Shown one piece after another: positions 13,462 through 25,800 of a DNA stretch of 64,000 bases. Position 1 is the stretch's first letter. Every line of letters begins with the position of its first letter. Location of the stretch: positions 1 to 64,000 of the forward strand of contig JALNQF010000032.1 of assembly GCA_028456385.1 (NCBI GenBank), given 5' to 3'. A program made the position numbers and the translations under genes. The notes under the pieces are model-generated. The model was not told the DNA's origin. It saw nothing but the letters and a program-made list of their open reading frames with translations, and did no database searches. The stretch is from Ophiosphaerella korrae. Lineage: Eukaryota > Ascomycota > Dothideomycetes > Pleosporales > Phaeosphaeriaceae.

Positions 13462-14929
13462 TAGCTAACTACCAACTGCTGAAGATAAGGCCGAATTAGA
13501 TAGACTAGCTAGGTGTGCTCAAGATATAAGTACTAAGAGGCGATTGCACATGGGCAGGCAAAAAACGGCTGAGCGAGACGAAAAGATCTTGGCGTAAGAC
13601 GTACTAAGCTCATTAGGTAGTACGTGCGGAGACATGCAGCGCGACCCACAACGCGCTGACAATGCTATTTTTAACGTGTTTACCCACGACCTGGGCCAGC
13701 TCAAAAACAACCAAAAATCGCAATAACTGTACGTCAATATCTCAGCAATAGATTCATAGTATCTCCTAAAGCTTTGTAGCTACCTTTGCATAACTATGTT
13801 AAGACTCTTAGAAGGCAATTTGTTAAATAGTTCCAGAGGTACAGTAATTTGGCTTAGAATTAGGGCGAAAACTGGCCAAGACCCAATAACTTAATAATAG
13901 CTGGGCCTATTATCCTAGGAATTTAATAGGAGCTTCGAAGTAGGTATATGAGGATTAATATAAGATCTTGGAATTTATTATTCAGTCGTTGTTGAGATGT
14001 TAACGTGCAGTTTTTGCGATTTTTGGTGGTTTTTGAGCTGGCTGGGGTTGTGGGGTGGGCCAGGTCGTGAGCCACTTATCACATCGGCACGAGTGTGCTG
14101 GTACTAGAGACGCCACCTAATTTAACACACCGACTATGCTACCGTGCCTCCGCATGGTGGAGCGCATCCCTGTCAAAGTTTGACGAACTACGGCTCTATA
14201 TTACACCGACTGTTAGTTATGCTCCGATCCGCCAAACTTTGATAGGGATGCACTGTGTAAGCGCCAAAACAACCCTGTTACAGCTCTGTTCGTAAGTGTG
14301 GTGAGGGTCAAAAATATACTGCTACTCCTACCCAGCAGTGTCAAAAGGATTTCAGTACACTTAGTTGCATAATAAATTTTACTATTCCACACATTCATAC
14401 ACCCCCCCCCCCCCCCCCGGGCACGCAAGATCGACTTATTTTCTAGTTCGCGGCCGGAAAAAAAACGGGTGAAACTTATTCGGTCGTGTAAGAATCTTGA
14501 TCCGCTGTGTGCCAACCTTGCTTAAGATGTAAATAAAGCTAGTATAAGGCAGTATAAAGATATAGCTTTGACTCGTTATCCTTAAAAGAAAAAATGGGTA
14601 TAAGAACTTTTACTCTAGTAGAGGAATATGTAGTTGCAGGCACGTGGAAATATTTACTCCTAGGTAGGTTCCTTAAAACTTAACTTAGCAATTAAACATA
14701 AAAAGTAATATATACCTTTGGACTGGATTATACATTCTCAGCTTTTACACCTTGAGGTTGGCACACGGCCAAATAAATTTCTCCAAAAAACCGGGCACTA
14801 GTTAATTAAAAGAGTAATCCGTAACTTACATCTTGAGTCAGGTGTGTTGAATTGTCGAGGTGCGACATCTGCTCATCGAAATACTTCATTCCTATCTATA
14901 ACGATGTTTAAAGGCGCCATCACATAGGT
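13462..14929. other. Intergenic region with a foldback repeat and a C run
   Basis: No gene is recognised. It holds an inverted repeat (14,157-14,258, listed separately) and a run of 17 C at about 14,402-14,418. The rest is unremarkable AT-rich spacer. Confidence 0.4.
14157..14258. repeat. Foldback / MITE-like inverted repeat
   Basis: The left arm (about 14,157-14,193) contains GCATCCCTGTCAAAGTTTG. The right arm (about 14,221-14,258) contains its near-complement CAAACTTTGATAGGGATGC, with about 28 bp between. This looks like a small terminal-inverted-repeat relic. Confidence 0.55.
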
Positions 14930-15690
14930 TCTTCGAACATTCTCAGGGTGTCCTCCGGCTGCTTCATTGTGTAGAATGCGCTAGTTTTGGCAGTCAAAAT
15001 ATCTAATCGTATATCTTTGATTTCCTTCTGTATTTCAGAAGACAAGTCCTCTGAATCTAAATCCGGCCATATAGCGTATGCTTGATTATAGTATTTGATT
15101 GGATCGAGTAATTGGTCAGTCTATTAGTACTTTGGTGCTAGGAGGCGAAAGATTGCAATCTTTTCCAGAGTGTCGCCTCCCAAACACTCTACAGCCTGCT
15201 TTAACATGAACTGCATCGTAATTTTACCTTGCTCGACATGTGTCTTTTCTAGGTGTCCAAGACAAGGAATAAAGACTTGCTGCTTCCTGGAAACGCTGAC
15301 AGGAAAAATCGCTTCCAAGTAGAGATATCGACAGAACTTCCAGATTCCTCCTTCATTTTTGCCGCTACCTGCCCCGCTTATTTGTTGTTTGATTCGGCGA
15401 CATGAAGCACTGCTGAGGCGAACGCGTTCTACAATGATTGTAGGTACAGATGCTCTTCCTTGAAATAGAAGTAAGCCAAACAGTTGCGTTCACCCTAACG
15501 TGTTCGCAGTTTTTGAACTGCTGAGTGGGTCAGGAATGACCTGCCAATGCCCTCGACGCCCCTTAGCCACAGCAAAGGATTCCTTCCATCTATCCAAGCC
15601 TTAATGTCCGGATGTTCGTTAAGCTATTCAGCCGTCAGTTTGACCTGAAAATCGCGCATAATTTACTTTAGTACCCAACTTTACCAGTAG
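14930..15690 (-). pseudogene. NACHT (STAND NTPase) - TPR-type protein, broken
   Basis: The minus strand reads through a STAND-type nucleotide-binding domain interrupted by stops. NPLLWLRGVEGIGRS near 15,560 is a P-loop in which the usual Lys of GIGKS is Arg. Then come CLAYFYFKEEHLYLQSL (about 15,440), NAFASAVLHVAESNNK, and further down YYNQAYAIWPDLDSEDLSS, a TPR-like end segment. At least four in-frame stops occur (after KLRTR, YLQSL, SNNK and LLAPKY). Such proteins act in fungal non-self recognition and programmed cell death. This copy cannot make a full product. Codon loss here is by scattered changes rather than the extreme AT shift of the Gypsy region. Confidence 0.7.
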
Positions 15691-17462
15691 GCGTATGTCT
15701 GGGATAGGAAGGCACTGTATTTCTCTGTGAATAACCTCTCAATTTTTGGGATTTATAGTCGCCAGGATCGCCCTTCAATTTCGCACCCTACTTTCTCTTC
15801 TCTTAGTTTCTTAGTGCTTTGCTCGACCTTTATACCGATTTTAGAATCCGAATGAGTAGAGAATGACTCTTGTCTTGCTTGGCCTGGACAGGGACGAATT
15901 CCTCACTGACTACGACTTCCAGCTTCAGGCTACTGACATAGAGCTGTTGAATGTCTTGTCCCAAGGTCGAACGGAATTACTGCAACTTCTTATCGAGTTC
16001 GCCTAGTTTAGACCTGTTGGCGAATACATCTTCTTGAGCTGTATACAACTTATTGTTGTCTACCCGCACGTTGTCCTAGAAAGCTTATTCGAGCTCCTCG
16101 ATCGAGGCGTGTACCAAAGCATATGTCCACTAGCCCTTTGTCCTCCATATTTCAAAGTGCATTTAGCCATTGGGCTACAAATAACTAGCAGTTCCCAGAA
16201 GTATACGGTACTATTCTTACAGAAACGCTTCTCTTTGATTAGAAATTCCACCCTGCTATATCCTGGTAACTGTATAGAATAGGAGACTCTAACACTAGCA
16301 ACCCCAAACGTACCAGATTTTGCCTGGTTTCAAGAACAGAAAGCCACTCAAAAGACCGAGCTGAATATGCAAAGAATAAATCAACGCGGCTGTAGCCTAC
16401 TTTGACACGAACAAAAGCCCGCTGGATTTGAGTACTTCGCTCGTGAAGGATTATTTCTACTTGCAGATATTAGGCGACTTGCAGTCGTAAATACAAGCCT
16501 TATGGATCCAGACAAGCATTTGAGTAGTTTGAAAGAATTTCCTCTTTATTAAAACTGCCTAATTGTCGAGTTTTTCACACGAACAGAGGGTATTTTGGGA
16601 TGGCTAGAGGTTGCACTAAACCTAGTGATTGGGCTGCGGTGTTGCATGGCGGTCAAGTACCATTTGTATCGCGTATTAAGAAAACAAATGCAGGTCGGTG
16701 GTTTTTCTTCGTAAGCGGTTGTTTTGTATATAACATCGTGAATAGGCAGGTATATGGGATGTTAGAGGATGAAGGTATTGTGACAGGTGTGTTCGACATA
16801 CATTGAGTATGCATTGACGGGGATTTCGCTGAGACTTTCAAACTTGTTCACACATTTTTTCATAACCGCTCTGGTTTCACATGCCATAATAAGTGCTGTT
16901 TCCAATAATATAACGTGCCGTACTCGTCCTCGGCCAAACTTCTCTGATGGCATGCTACTCGGTAAAGGTCGCTACTCGAGTGATTCATATGTCTGAAGGC
17001 GTCTAAATAATGTCTTTTCTTGGCGTTGTATAGTAGAGAATTTTTCTTGTAAGATAGCTTGTGTACTTTAGCCCCGTTATCGAGCGGCGACTTGGTCGTG
17101 AAACGATCAATTCTAGCACACTACTTATGCAAGGGAAGCTCCGATCCGCGTTCTGCAGTGTTAACATCACCCTTATATGCTAAGAGAAGATCCAATGTGT
17201 CTTTATTTTTACCCTATACGATCTGGCTTTTTTCCCAACATGCCAATGCTTGTTGCGTGTGAGTTAGTAGAGAAAAACATAATCACTATGATATAACGAC
17301 CGAATATTATTCGCAGTATCGAATTTGAACATTCATTATACTTTAAGTTCTAGAATCTAGTATAATATTGAGTTGAGTGTATTTTCGCAACTCTTTGCCG
17401 GCAAATAACTTGATAAACCAACTTTACAAGTTGTCTCTCTTCATCGCATTGCTTGCACCATT
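15691..17462. other. Region without a recognised gene
   Basis: Short open stretches occur (for example 16,034-16,282 and 16,600-16,806), but none has recognisable motifs or a supported gene model. Part of 15,690-16,300 may be the eroded N-terminal coding region of the NACHT relic. Confidence 0.35.
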
Positions 17463-18959
17463 CTAAGTCGGCTTTCCTTCCTCTTCTTTAGCTGAATCAT
17501 CATCTGCTGATGCTCTGCGCTCATCAACTGGGCGTTCAGGGACTAAAAATGTTGCCGCAAAGGTTGAGGGTATTGTGACTGCAAACATTACAAATGCTAT
17601 GATGAGATTTATCATGGGCTTAATCTTTGCAGCTCCAATGCCGAAAGCTAGACAAGACCCGACTGATTCAAACGAGCGAAGCAGACCAACGGCAAGCGTG
17701 AGAGTCTCAATGTCATCGAAGAAGGCTCCGAGAATCCAGTATACGAACATATAATGTGACTCGTTCATAAATCTGCTCTACCGTCAGCAGATTGGTTGCT
17801 ATAAAAATTGCGTGAGACTTACCGGAACAGCACGTTGACCGCGAAACCCCTCGCAAATCCTGGAAGCGCCCAATCTAAAGTAACTTTAGGCTTTGCTTCA
17901 GCATACAGCTTTTCGTTTGCAACTTGCCAGCCAAACAGGGCCAGCATGATGACTGAGAAGAAAGCCCAGGTGGTTTTTGCAAGCGTAGGGCGGCTGAACC
18001 ATTTCGTGTCGTAGAACCATCCCCAGAGAATGTTCGCTATTGTAGCAGCAATACCAGATGCCAATGCCCCGAGTGTACGTGCGCGCACAGAGAAGTATCT
18101 AGTAAGGTAGATGCCCTGATAGGTGTTGTTCCAGTTGAAACCGATCATGACAGGGATGAGGAGGAAAAACCTCTTGTCCTTCAATAATGCGATCCATTTC
18201 CGTGCCTCTTTCAAGACAGCCTTGTTCTTCGTTGGATCTGGTACCTTGCGGCCATCTCGATGGTAAACCTTATGCGGTGGAGATACCAACAGTGCGAGTG
18301 GAAGGCCCAGGCATTGCAGCGCGATCAAGATAATGTAGGTGGTGTAGCCGACCTTACCCCGCTGCCCGGACTTGTAATTAAGCGAAAGCTGGATTGAAGA
18401 TCCAATTAGTTGGCCAAGTTCTCGTAGGCCGAGCCAGATACCGGTGAACTTTCCGCGATTGTGCACGTCTGCGTAGCCTAGAGCAATAGCGCCTTCGGAT
18501 GCCCAGAGAGCGGAGGCGGCAATGCCACATGTCGCACCGCCGAAGAGAACGAACCATTCCGTTCCATAGCGATTGTTGACATACAGACTGGCGGAGTATG
18601 GCGCATAACCCAGTGTTCCCAGTATGAGTACATTTTTTAAGCCGAATTTATTGGCGAGGATGGCGAACAGAGAGCAACCGAACACCATGATGCCGAATGT
18701 CAACGAATTGGCGCCGTTGACCAAGTACGGCTCTTGTTGGCCTCCAGCCCCGACATCTGCAAGTCTGTTAGGAAAAGCTTTTTCTCGAAGATTTAAATGA
18801 CGCACTATTCAGCGCGCTCCAGATTCCAGGCTGGGTAAAAGAGATCAACCCCACAACAATAACATTGAAGAGCGGGCTTCTATACCATCGCGTGAAAGGA
18901 GAAAGTGATTTCGCATCGTGCGCATTCTCAACTTCCAGCTCAACAATCTTGTCGAGCAT
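17463..18959 (-). CDS. UNC93-like major facilitator transporter (paralogue 1)
   Basis: Exons 18959-18806, 18756-17823 and 17772-17463 (introns 49 and 50 bp) give 465 residues. The joins read ALNNVGAGGQQ and VLFRFMNESH. The N-terminus is cytoplasmic (MLDKIVELE), followed by a first membrane segment (FNVIVVGLISFTQPGIW) and about ten more hydrophobic segments. The family signatures PGIWSALN, NNRYGTEWF and YFSVRARTLGALASG are those of fungal UNC93/DUF895-type MFS proteins. The C-terminus is acidic and hydrophilic. The substrate is unknown. It lies next to the luciferase-like monooxygenase gene in the same direction. A second, clearly related transporter is at 23,606-25,233, and the pair may import the substrate or export the product of the enzymes between them. 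Confidence 0.85.
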
Positions 18960-19565
18960 GTTGAAAGCTCGGTGAATATCCGGAGCCTACACCTATGGGC
19001 ATTTCCATTTTATACCGTCTAGCAGTTCTCGCGGCGTAAACCCAGCAACATTACTCAAGGAAGTACCTCCACCGTCACTGTCCGCTGATGTGATTGGGTA
19101 GGTTCACAATAGTTGCTAAAATGGGTTAGTATCTATGGCGTTATACGTTCTTTCGATGAGACAATTCTAAGCGACAAAATCTTCAACGTCGCTTCAGCAA
19201 AGCCCAAAGCTAGAGTGCCTAGGACTTGACTTGGGACGTTTTTTTGAAGTATATGGATGTGGTTTATCAACAAATTACAGGATTTATTGGAAATTTGCAT
19301 TTATCCGTGGACAGCTTCAAGAAACTTACCTCGACAACGTGAAAATAGTAGACCAATTCATCATCAATTATGTTCTTGGGTATGGGCATTTAAGAAACTC
19401 ATTTGCAACGCTAACTGCCTAGGGCAGGCCTGAGTCAGCAATGCTTGGCGAACTGACCCCGACGCGTCGCCCAAGCTTCACTCAACACTTTTCTTACTTG
19501 AACACTATCATCCCATCGATCAAGGCAAAGATGACTCGCGTTACGATTTGTGGCCCTACGCAATT
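18960..19565. other. Intergenic: promoter side of UNC93-like gene, 3' side of monooxygenase gene
   Basis: No gene is seen. The small open frame at 19,231-19,422 on the plus strand has no recognisable features. Confidence 0.5.
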
Positions 19566-21330
19566 TTATGAGGGAATTATGTGATCTTTGGCGTCGACTC
19601 CAGCTTTCCACCGATATGTGGACGCGACGTGCTCGTCCAAGGGGCCTTTTTGGCCTTTCTTCGCGTAAAAGTTCTCCCGATATGTTCCGGCCGGAATAGC
19701 ATAATCATCCCAGAACAAGCCTCGCCTCTTCAACTCAGGAAGTAGCAGCTCTATTACATCCTTGAATGACTGCGGAAACAGCGCATAAGCCTGTGGATGC
19801 GTCAGTTCCATACTTCCGAGCTCCTGAGTCAACTTACAATGTTGAAGCCATCAATATCAGCTTCGTCAATCCATGTTTGGAAACCATCCGCTACTTGTGC
19901 TGGTGTACCGACGAAAACAGGGCCATTTCCACCGATACTCACGTGTTCAGCAATCGTATGCTTTGTCCATTTAGAGGTTCCTGGGGAGAAGCGAGCGTAT
20001 GCCTCAACAGTAGATTTGACAGCGTTGCTTTCAACATGTCGTAGCTCCTCGTCATCGCCATACTTTCCTAGGTCAATACCGGTCCAACCACCAAAGAGCG
20101 CCAAAGCCCCTTCCAAGGACGCATATTTGCGGTAATCTGCAAGTTTGGCTTGGGCTTCTTCTTCTGTCTTACCAATAATGGGGGTGGCAAGCGCTAGGAC
20201 CTTGATATTCTTTCCATCTCTGCCGAACTGCGATGAAGCAAGTTCTCTAATTTCAGCAATGTTCTTTGCGCATGCTACGGGTGCATGCGATGAAACGAAG
20301 ATTGCTTCTGCATTTTGTGCGGCAAACACCTTTCCTGCTTTTGACGTTCCCGCCTGCAAAATCAAGGGCGTGCGTTGCGGGCTTGGCTGACAAATATGCG
20401 GTCCAGGCACTTGGAAGTACTTCCCTTCATGGTTGATCTTTCGTATGCGATCAGAGAGTGTATACACGCCCTTCTTGCGATCAAGAACCACTGCATCATC
20501 TCGCCACGAGGACTCAAGAAGTTTATATATCACTTTGACATACTCTTCAGCCTTGGCATATCTCTCATCATGCTGCGCGTATTTAGCAGCGTTTTGGAAG
20601 TTCAGGGGCATACTCACCTGCAGTTGCTCCTTGAAGCCCATGTTTCGTGCCGCAGAATCAAGGTAGCTTGTCACAATCTGCAAGTGTTACTGACTTGGCC
20701 CAAAATTCTCTCTTTGTGCAGCTTACGTTCCAACCTAGCCTGCAAATGTTAGTAATAAAACAACCCCAAATAAAAAATGAACTTACCTCCCCTTCGAGAG
20801 ATGGTCGACAGTGGAAAGCCTCCGAGCCAAATGATAGGGTTGCTCATATGTGGTTGAGACTGTTACACCGAATCCAATACTTTCCGTCGCTGCAGCCATA
20901 GCACTTACAACAGCCAAAGGCTCGTTAACTGGCCATTGCGCGCCCGATTTGATCGCCGCATCAAGGTTTCCATTGTAAACATCATAGCCACCCAGAACAT
21001 CGGCTATAAAGATACCATGAATCTTGGCCTTTTCAAGCAACTTTGCAAGCTCTACCCAATGCGTAACATCGTTGAACTTGTGTGACTGGTCATTAGGATG
21101 CCTCCAAAGGCCTGGCGATTGGTGACCACTACCTATTTTTTATTCCTGTCAGCCAATGAAAATATCAACAGCTAGACGCAAACAATACGTGCCACCCGAC
21201 GGAATCACGTGGACTTACACATTTCAACAAAGGCATTGATGATCAGCTTCTTGCCTGTCGCCGCTGAGCCATTCTTAGGCTTCGTATTTTTCGTTGCCGA
21301 AACATCGTTTCCACGCTTTCTCTTTGCCAT
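19566..21330 (-). CDS. Luciferase-like FMN-dependent monooxygenase (NtaA/SnaA/DszA group)
   Basis: Five exons fit: 21330-21219, 21132-20787, 20739-20727, 20677-19838 and 19790-19566, giving 511 residues. The third is a 13-nt micro-exon encoding part of RLGWN. Joins read VEMCSGHQSPGLWRH, KGRLGWNIVTSYL and DGFNIAYALFPQSF. The TIM-barrel family marks are present: HWVELAKLLEK, GIFIADVLGGYDVY, the conserved PLILQAGTSKAG and IFVSSHAP. Such enzymes oxidise organic substrates with O2 and FMNH2 from a separate flavin reductase; known bacterial members act on nitrilotriacetate, dibenzothiophene sulfone or pristinamycin precursors. About 25 basic residues (MAKRKRGNDVS...) precede the catalytic domain. 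The substrate here is unknown. An MDR reductase is divergent from it. Confidence 0.88.
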
Positions 21331-21835
21331 GTTTGAGGATTGTTGGTGTTCAAAAGTTCGATGACCGATATCGCAAAGGCAAGTGTAATGTGTTCTGGTG
21401 CAGATGGTGTGCTCGCAACGATGTTTAACGCAATCGCTTATCTGCGAAACCCAACACCATTAGTATCCAATAGCGTGGCCTTACTGATCGCACTATCGAC
21501 CGTCTTCCGAATTAAGCCCTTCAGTGTAACGCGCTCTTCTTATCGTGTGTTTGATAGGTTACCATAGGCCTACCCCACCGTTGTACCACGCAATTGGAAT
21601 CCACAATGCCGACAGTTCTATTTCCCCACCTGGCGAGGTTTTCGCAGCACTAGATGCATGCAGAACCCAGACTAGCTCGTGATGCAGGATGATGACAATG
21701 AATATTCGGGATACCTAATCCAATCCATCGTTGCGAATCGTTCTGATCCTACCTCAACCGGGAACACTCCTTTTTGGGGTCATATTCACCACTACCTACG
21801 GCGCAGGCTTTGGGAAATCAACTACCAAGGGAAGA
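21331..21835. promoter_or_regulatory. Divergent intergenic region between monooxygenase and MDR reductase genes
   Basis: About 500 bp separate the two divergent start codons, so it probably holds both promoters. No specific operator could be assigned with confidence. Confidence 0.45.
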
Positions 21836-23248
21836 ATGCCATTTTTAAGGAAAAGGACTAGAATTGGAACAGCCCAGTCAGCTGAGCTCGCGCATAAAAA
21901 GCGAAGGAAGACACAACATCAGTTTGAACAGCGATCCAGACAAACTAGTATACCGAAAACTCAATCAGCATTATTGCTGCATGCTATTCGTCAGCCATAC
22001 CAAGTTACAGGAGATTATGCAGTTCCAACGACTCAGAATGACACAGAGTTGGTAGTGAAGGTAGAAGCTGTAGGCCTGAACCCGATTGATTGGAAAGCAC
22101 CGTATGCCCTGAATCTTCCGTTCTGAATACTTTCCGCGCAAACTTGCTGACGTCTCACAAGTGATTTCAATTTTGGTATTCCGACCTTGCCATATGTACC
22201 AGGCCGCGAGTTTGCAGGTACGGTTGTAAAGGCTCCAAAAGAACCAGGCTCTCGCATCAAAGCAGGAGACGTCATCATTGTTCCCACTACCGATTACCGC
22301 GATCTTCGCAAAGCTGCTTTCCAACAGTATAGCGTCACCTCATCATTCAATGCCATTCGAATCCCTAGCAGAATTTCTGTCAATTCAGGCAGTATATTAG
22401 GCGTAGCGTTTGTATCGGCCGCTCTGGCGTTGGGAATATGCATGGGATTGGATTTCCGGAATATCGAAGACGGACCAGACCTGCTTAGCATTGTGCGCAG
22501 CCTCAAACCGGAAAACCTCCCAATGGACATACGGCAAGAGTGCTTGAACGGCGTCATGAAAAGCGAACGCGCGAAACTTGGAGATTTCCTTATAATCTGG
22601 GGTGGTAGTTCTACGTGCGCACACGTCACAAAACAAATTGCGCGCCTTGCTGGACTAAAAATCATCTCCGTAGTTGACGGCGCAAAACATGGGCTTAGAA
22701 TTTCATCGACAGATGCTATTCGCCCTGATCTTGTTGTCGACTCCCATGACCCACAGAGGGCAATCGAAGTGATCAAAGCGAATACTGGTAACCGAGCGCG
22801 ATTTGGATTTGATACCCAGAGCAAAGAAACTGCTGGACATCTGCTTCGCTCGCTCGCCCAACCTTCTGCTGCGGCTACGCTGTTTCCTGAAGATGTGAAA
22901 ACCTTCGAACAGACAGGCGTCAAGCTTCCCACTCCACCGTCTACGCCACTTCCAGCTCCTCTAGGTGCCCAAAAATCTCATCTCATTGGATTAACCGGAT
23001 TGCCCAAGGCCGATATACCCTACGGTCTGGTAACGCATAGCGTTCCCATTAAACTCTTTCATGAGAGCCCAGAGGTGGGCGAGGCCCTTTGTGCTTGGTG
23101 CGAACGATTGCTTGTCAAAGGGCTTTTGGTTCCGCCTAATGTGGTCGGCGTTGTTGAAGGCCTTGATGGTATTAACGCAGGGCTTGATCGAATGCGACGC
23201 AGGCAAGTCAGCGGTGGACGGTTGGTCGCTGTGTTGGAAAAAAGTTGA
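21836..23248 (+). CDS. Medium-chain (MDR) zinc-type alcohol dehydrogenase / enoyl reductase-like protein
   Basis: Exon 1 ends at 22101 and exon 2 runs 22162-23248, with a 60-bp intron. The join gives NPIDWKAPDFNFGIPTLPYVPG. The GroES-like fold is shown by LVVKVEAVGLNPIDWK and PGREFAGTVVKAP. The nucleotide-binding part has IIWGGSSTCAHVTKQIA, where the second Gly of a classic GGSGxxG loop is replaced by Ser and Thr. The expected catalytic zinc Cys/His pattern is absent, as in quinone-oxidoreductase-type members. The start is uncertain. Conserved sequence begins near 21,950 (SIPKTQSALLLH) and the first upstream in-frame Met of this reading is at 21,836, which would give a long 450-residue protein; family members are usually about 370. 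A short lost or separate first exon is possible. It could reduce an unsaturated carbonyl intermediate. Confidence 0.75.
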
Positions 23249-23605
23249 ATATCGTAGAGCTCACTATATATTCAAGGAAATGTATTTCTCGCGAACACAT
23301 ACAGCGCATCCTCGGCCGTGCGACGTTTAAGCTGACAGGGGCACTCGGAAGCGTCAAGCTTCACACTGACACAAATTTGAAGGCATCAAGTATGATCGAT
23401 ATAAATACTCACTCCAGAATTGTAGCGCTTTCTAGTCTAAATGTGACCACCAAAGAAACCGATCCACCTCTCCGGCCTCTGCCTAGGTTCTGAGTATAGT
23501 TTGTGACACACGCTAAGAATATGGCCTTCACGATCTACAAAGAGCTTCCCAAACTCTTTGAGTAGGCCATTGCGCCTGCAAGCATCCTGTTTGCCATATA
23601 CTCAC
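23249..23605. other. Intergenic, convergent 3' ends
   Basis: This short spacer lies between the 3' ends of the MDR gene and the second UNC93-like gene. No gene is seen. Confidence 0.5.
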
Positions 23606-25233
23606 CTAATGATTTTTGACTTGCTCCACTTTGACCTCCGGCTCCACAATGCCTTGGGCGGTTTGCTCGATTGCCGACGTCTTATCACCACCAAACTCCT
23701 TCAAAACCAACCACGCTGGCCAGACCGCCAAACCCCACAGTGTAAAATTCCAGTATACAGCTCCAACCTCGGCGAAAATTTTGACACTCGTAATACCGTA
23801 GCTTACGGCCTGCCATGCACTTTCGCTGCCTCTCAAAAGTGCGGCATACCGAATCACTTCGGATTCGTCGGCTGCCAGATTACCTATGATAAAGTAGAGG
23901 AACAAGTAGTTCATCTGAAAGCCAGCCGTTAAGAAAATGAAGACCGCAAAGCCACGACCAAAGCCAGGAGATACCCAGTCGTAGGTGGGCCGTGTATTAC
24001 GGAATTCAGTGACAAGAATTGTAATCCACGTCCACCACGCGCCTTGAAGTACGACAATGAGCCAGAAGGCGCTGCGTGCCCGGATACGTAGGGAAATTTT
24101 GGTGCGATCAAGATAGGCACCAAGAAGGTTGCCACAGGTCACAGCAATTATACCAGAAAGAAAAGATCCAAGCGCACGAGCTCTGACAGAGAACCACACT
24201 GTACTGTGTAAGAGAAGAGATTAGTTTTTAGTTCAGATTCGGAGAAGACTTACAAGCCAGATAGGTGAAGAAGACTGCTTCCGCGAACACCGCCTGCCCA
24301 ATCCACAGCAGAATAAGCAGGAATCTCTTTGTAAAGAAGAGCCTTGTAATCTCCTTGATCTCGAATCCAGGGTTCGACAAGATTGCCAACTCAACCTTCT
24401 TGCCATCTTTTCTCTGAACTTGGTTCGGTTTGTTCAAAAACAGGCCTACCACCGGCCCAATACATTGCAGCGCGATGAACACTAGATACACTGTGTAGTT
24501 CACTTTTCCTGCCTTGTCACGATCCGTGTTGAGTCCGAGGTTTATGGCGCCACCAAGGATCTGCCCAGCGAGGCGATATGTGAGCCAGTATCCCAGTGCC
24601 TTTCCTTTATTCCATGGTTCCGGATATGCTACAGCGATGGCTGCTTCGGCCATCCAGAATACACCTGCGGAGATGCCACAAAGCGACGCGCCTAGATAGA
24701 CGAACCATTCTGTTCCAAAGCGATTATTTGTATACTTGTGAATATTAGCGGGTGTCCAGTAATGTGATAAGGAATAGAAACTTGCCAATGCAGCCGCAAA
24801 GGGAGCGTAGCCGATACTGTATTTTGTAAGCCAAGATTCCACCGAACATTGCCTAATTCGTAATCAAAAGAAGTACTCGTACTTACGTCCCAAAGATCAG
24901 TGCCCCTTTGATACCAATGTAGTGAACCAATAGACTGCTGAAGTAGCAGCTGACGACCATCAGGCAAAATGTGAGCGCATTGCCCGCGTTGACCAATTGT
25001 GGAGACTGAGAGCCGCCAGCACCGAGACTGTTCATCGCACCCCAAATCCCCGGTGCACTGAAGTTGCAGAGACCTAGGATTGTGATATTGAAGAAGGTAG
25101 ACCGATACCATTTTACTTGTTTTTGTGAGTCGTCTATCTTGGGAGTAGAAGAAGTGGCAAACATACCTGGATAGTCACGCCTTTCGGGCTTTGCTTCACT
25201 ACCCGACTCAAGAGTAGAGTTATTCTCACTCAT
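23606..25233 (-). CDS. UNC93-like major facilitator transporter (paralogue 2)
   Basis: Exons 25233-24887, 24816-24254 and 24198-23606 (introns 70 and 55 bp) give 500 residues. Joins read LIFGTIGYAPFAAAL and FTYLALWFSVRARALG. The signature order matches the paralogue at 17.5-19.0 kb: PGIWGAMNSLGAGG, NNRFGTEWF, WFSVRARALGSFLSG, SPGFGRGFAV. Just before NNRFG there are about 17 extra residues (SFYSLSHYWTPANIHKY region) not found in paralogue 1. They read in frame and cannot be removed as a frame-keeping GT-AG intron. A run of about 22 A immediately upstream of the start codon (plus strand 25,237-25,258) is poly-T in the sense of the mRNA leader. The substrate is unknown. Confidence 0.85.
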
Positions 25234-25800
25234 TTTGAAAAAAAAAAAAAAAAAAAAAGTGTCAATGGAATCAACTGCAGCAAGACAAAGTATTGTGCCA
25301 AATGTTTGATTACTGCAGAGGACACATCTGATGTTATGCGATTATGGATATTAGCTCGTCCAGTCGTCCTACCCACTAGTACCTAGGAACTCACAAGTCT
25401 ACCAGACTCATCAAATGGCACCATTGCTCCATTACTCGAGAATTTTCCCTCAAAAGCTTAAGGCGACAACTCCGAACAGCGGGTTGAATCGTATTACGGG
25501 CTTTTCTCGGCATGTTGTCAAGGTCGGCACTTTGATGGGACAGCACGCCATATACCTGGCCTTTGACGACGTAGCGTGCAAATCAACGCTATGCGACGTC
25601 TGGCCCACTAGGAGGTCTGGAATCCGCAAATTGGCGGGCTATGATTGGTGACAGAGATAAGCCGGCGGGTTGATTCTAGATACGCGGAATCTGAAGAAAA
25701 TTGGACATACCCAAGTCATATTACACGCGATAGCGAAGACAAATATTCATGGAACGGCATGGATGTTTAATTATGATTTCATGTTACTATCGGCTATCTT
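25234..25800. other. Intergenic; promoter side of the UNC93-like gene
   Basis: It contains the homopolymer A run at 25,237-25,258. No gene is recognised, and the open frame 25,415-25,651 has no supporting features. Confidence 0.45.

Noticed and set aside
24716..24770. Possible intron (GTTTCT to CACAAG) removing the extra residues in UNC93-like paralogue 2
   Set aside because: Its 47 bp would break the reading frame, leading to a stop at once.
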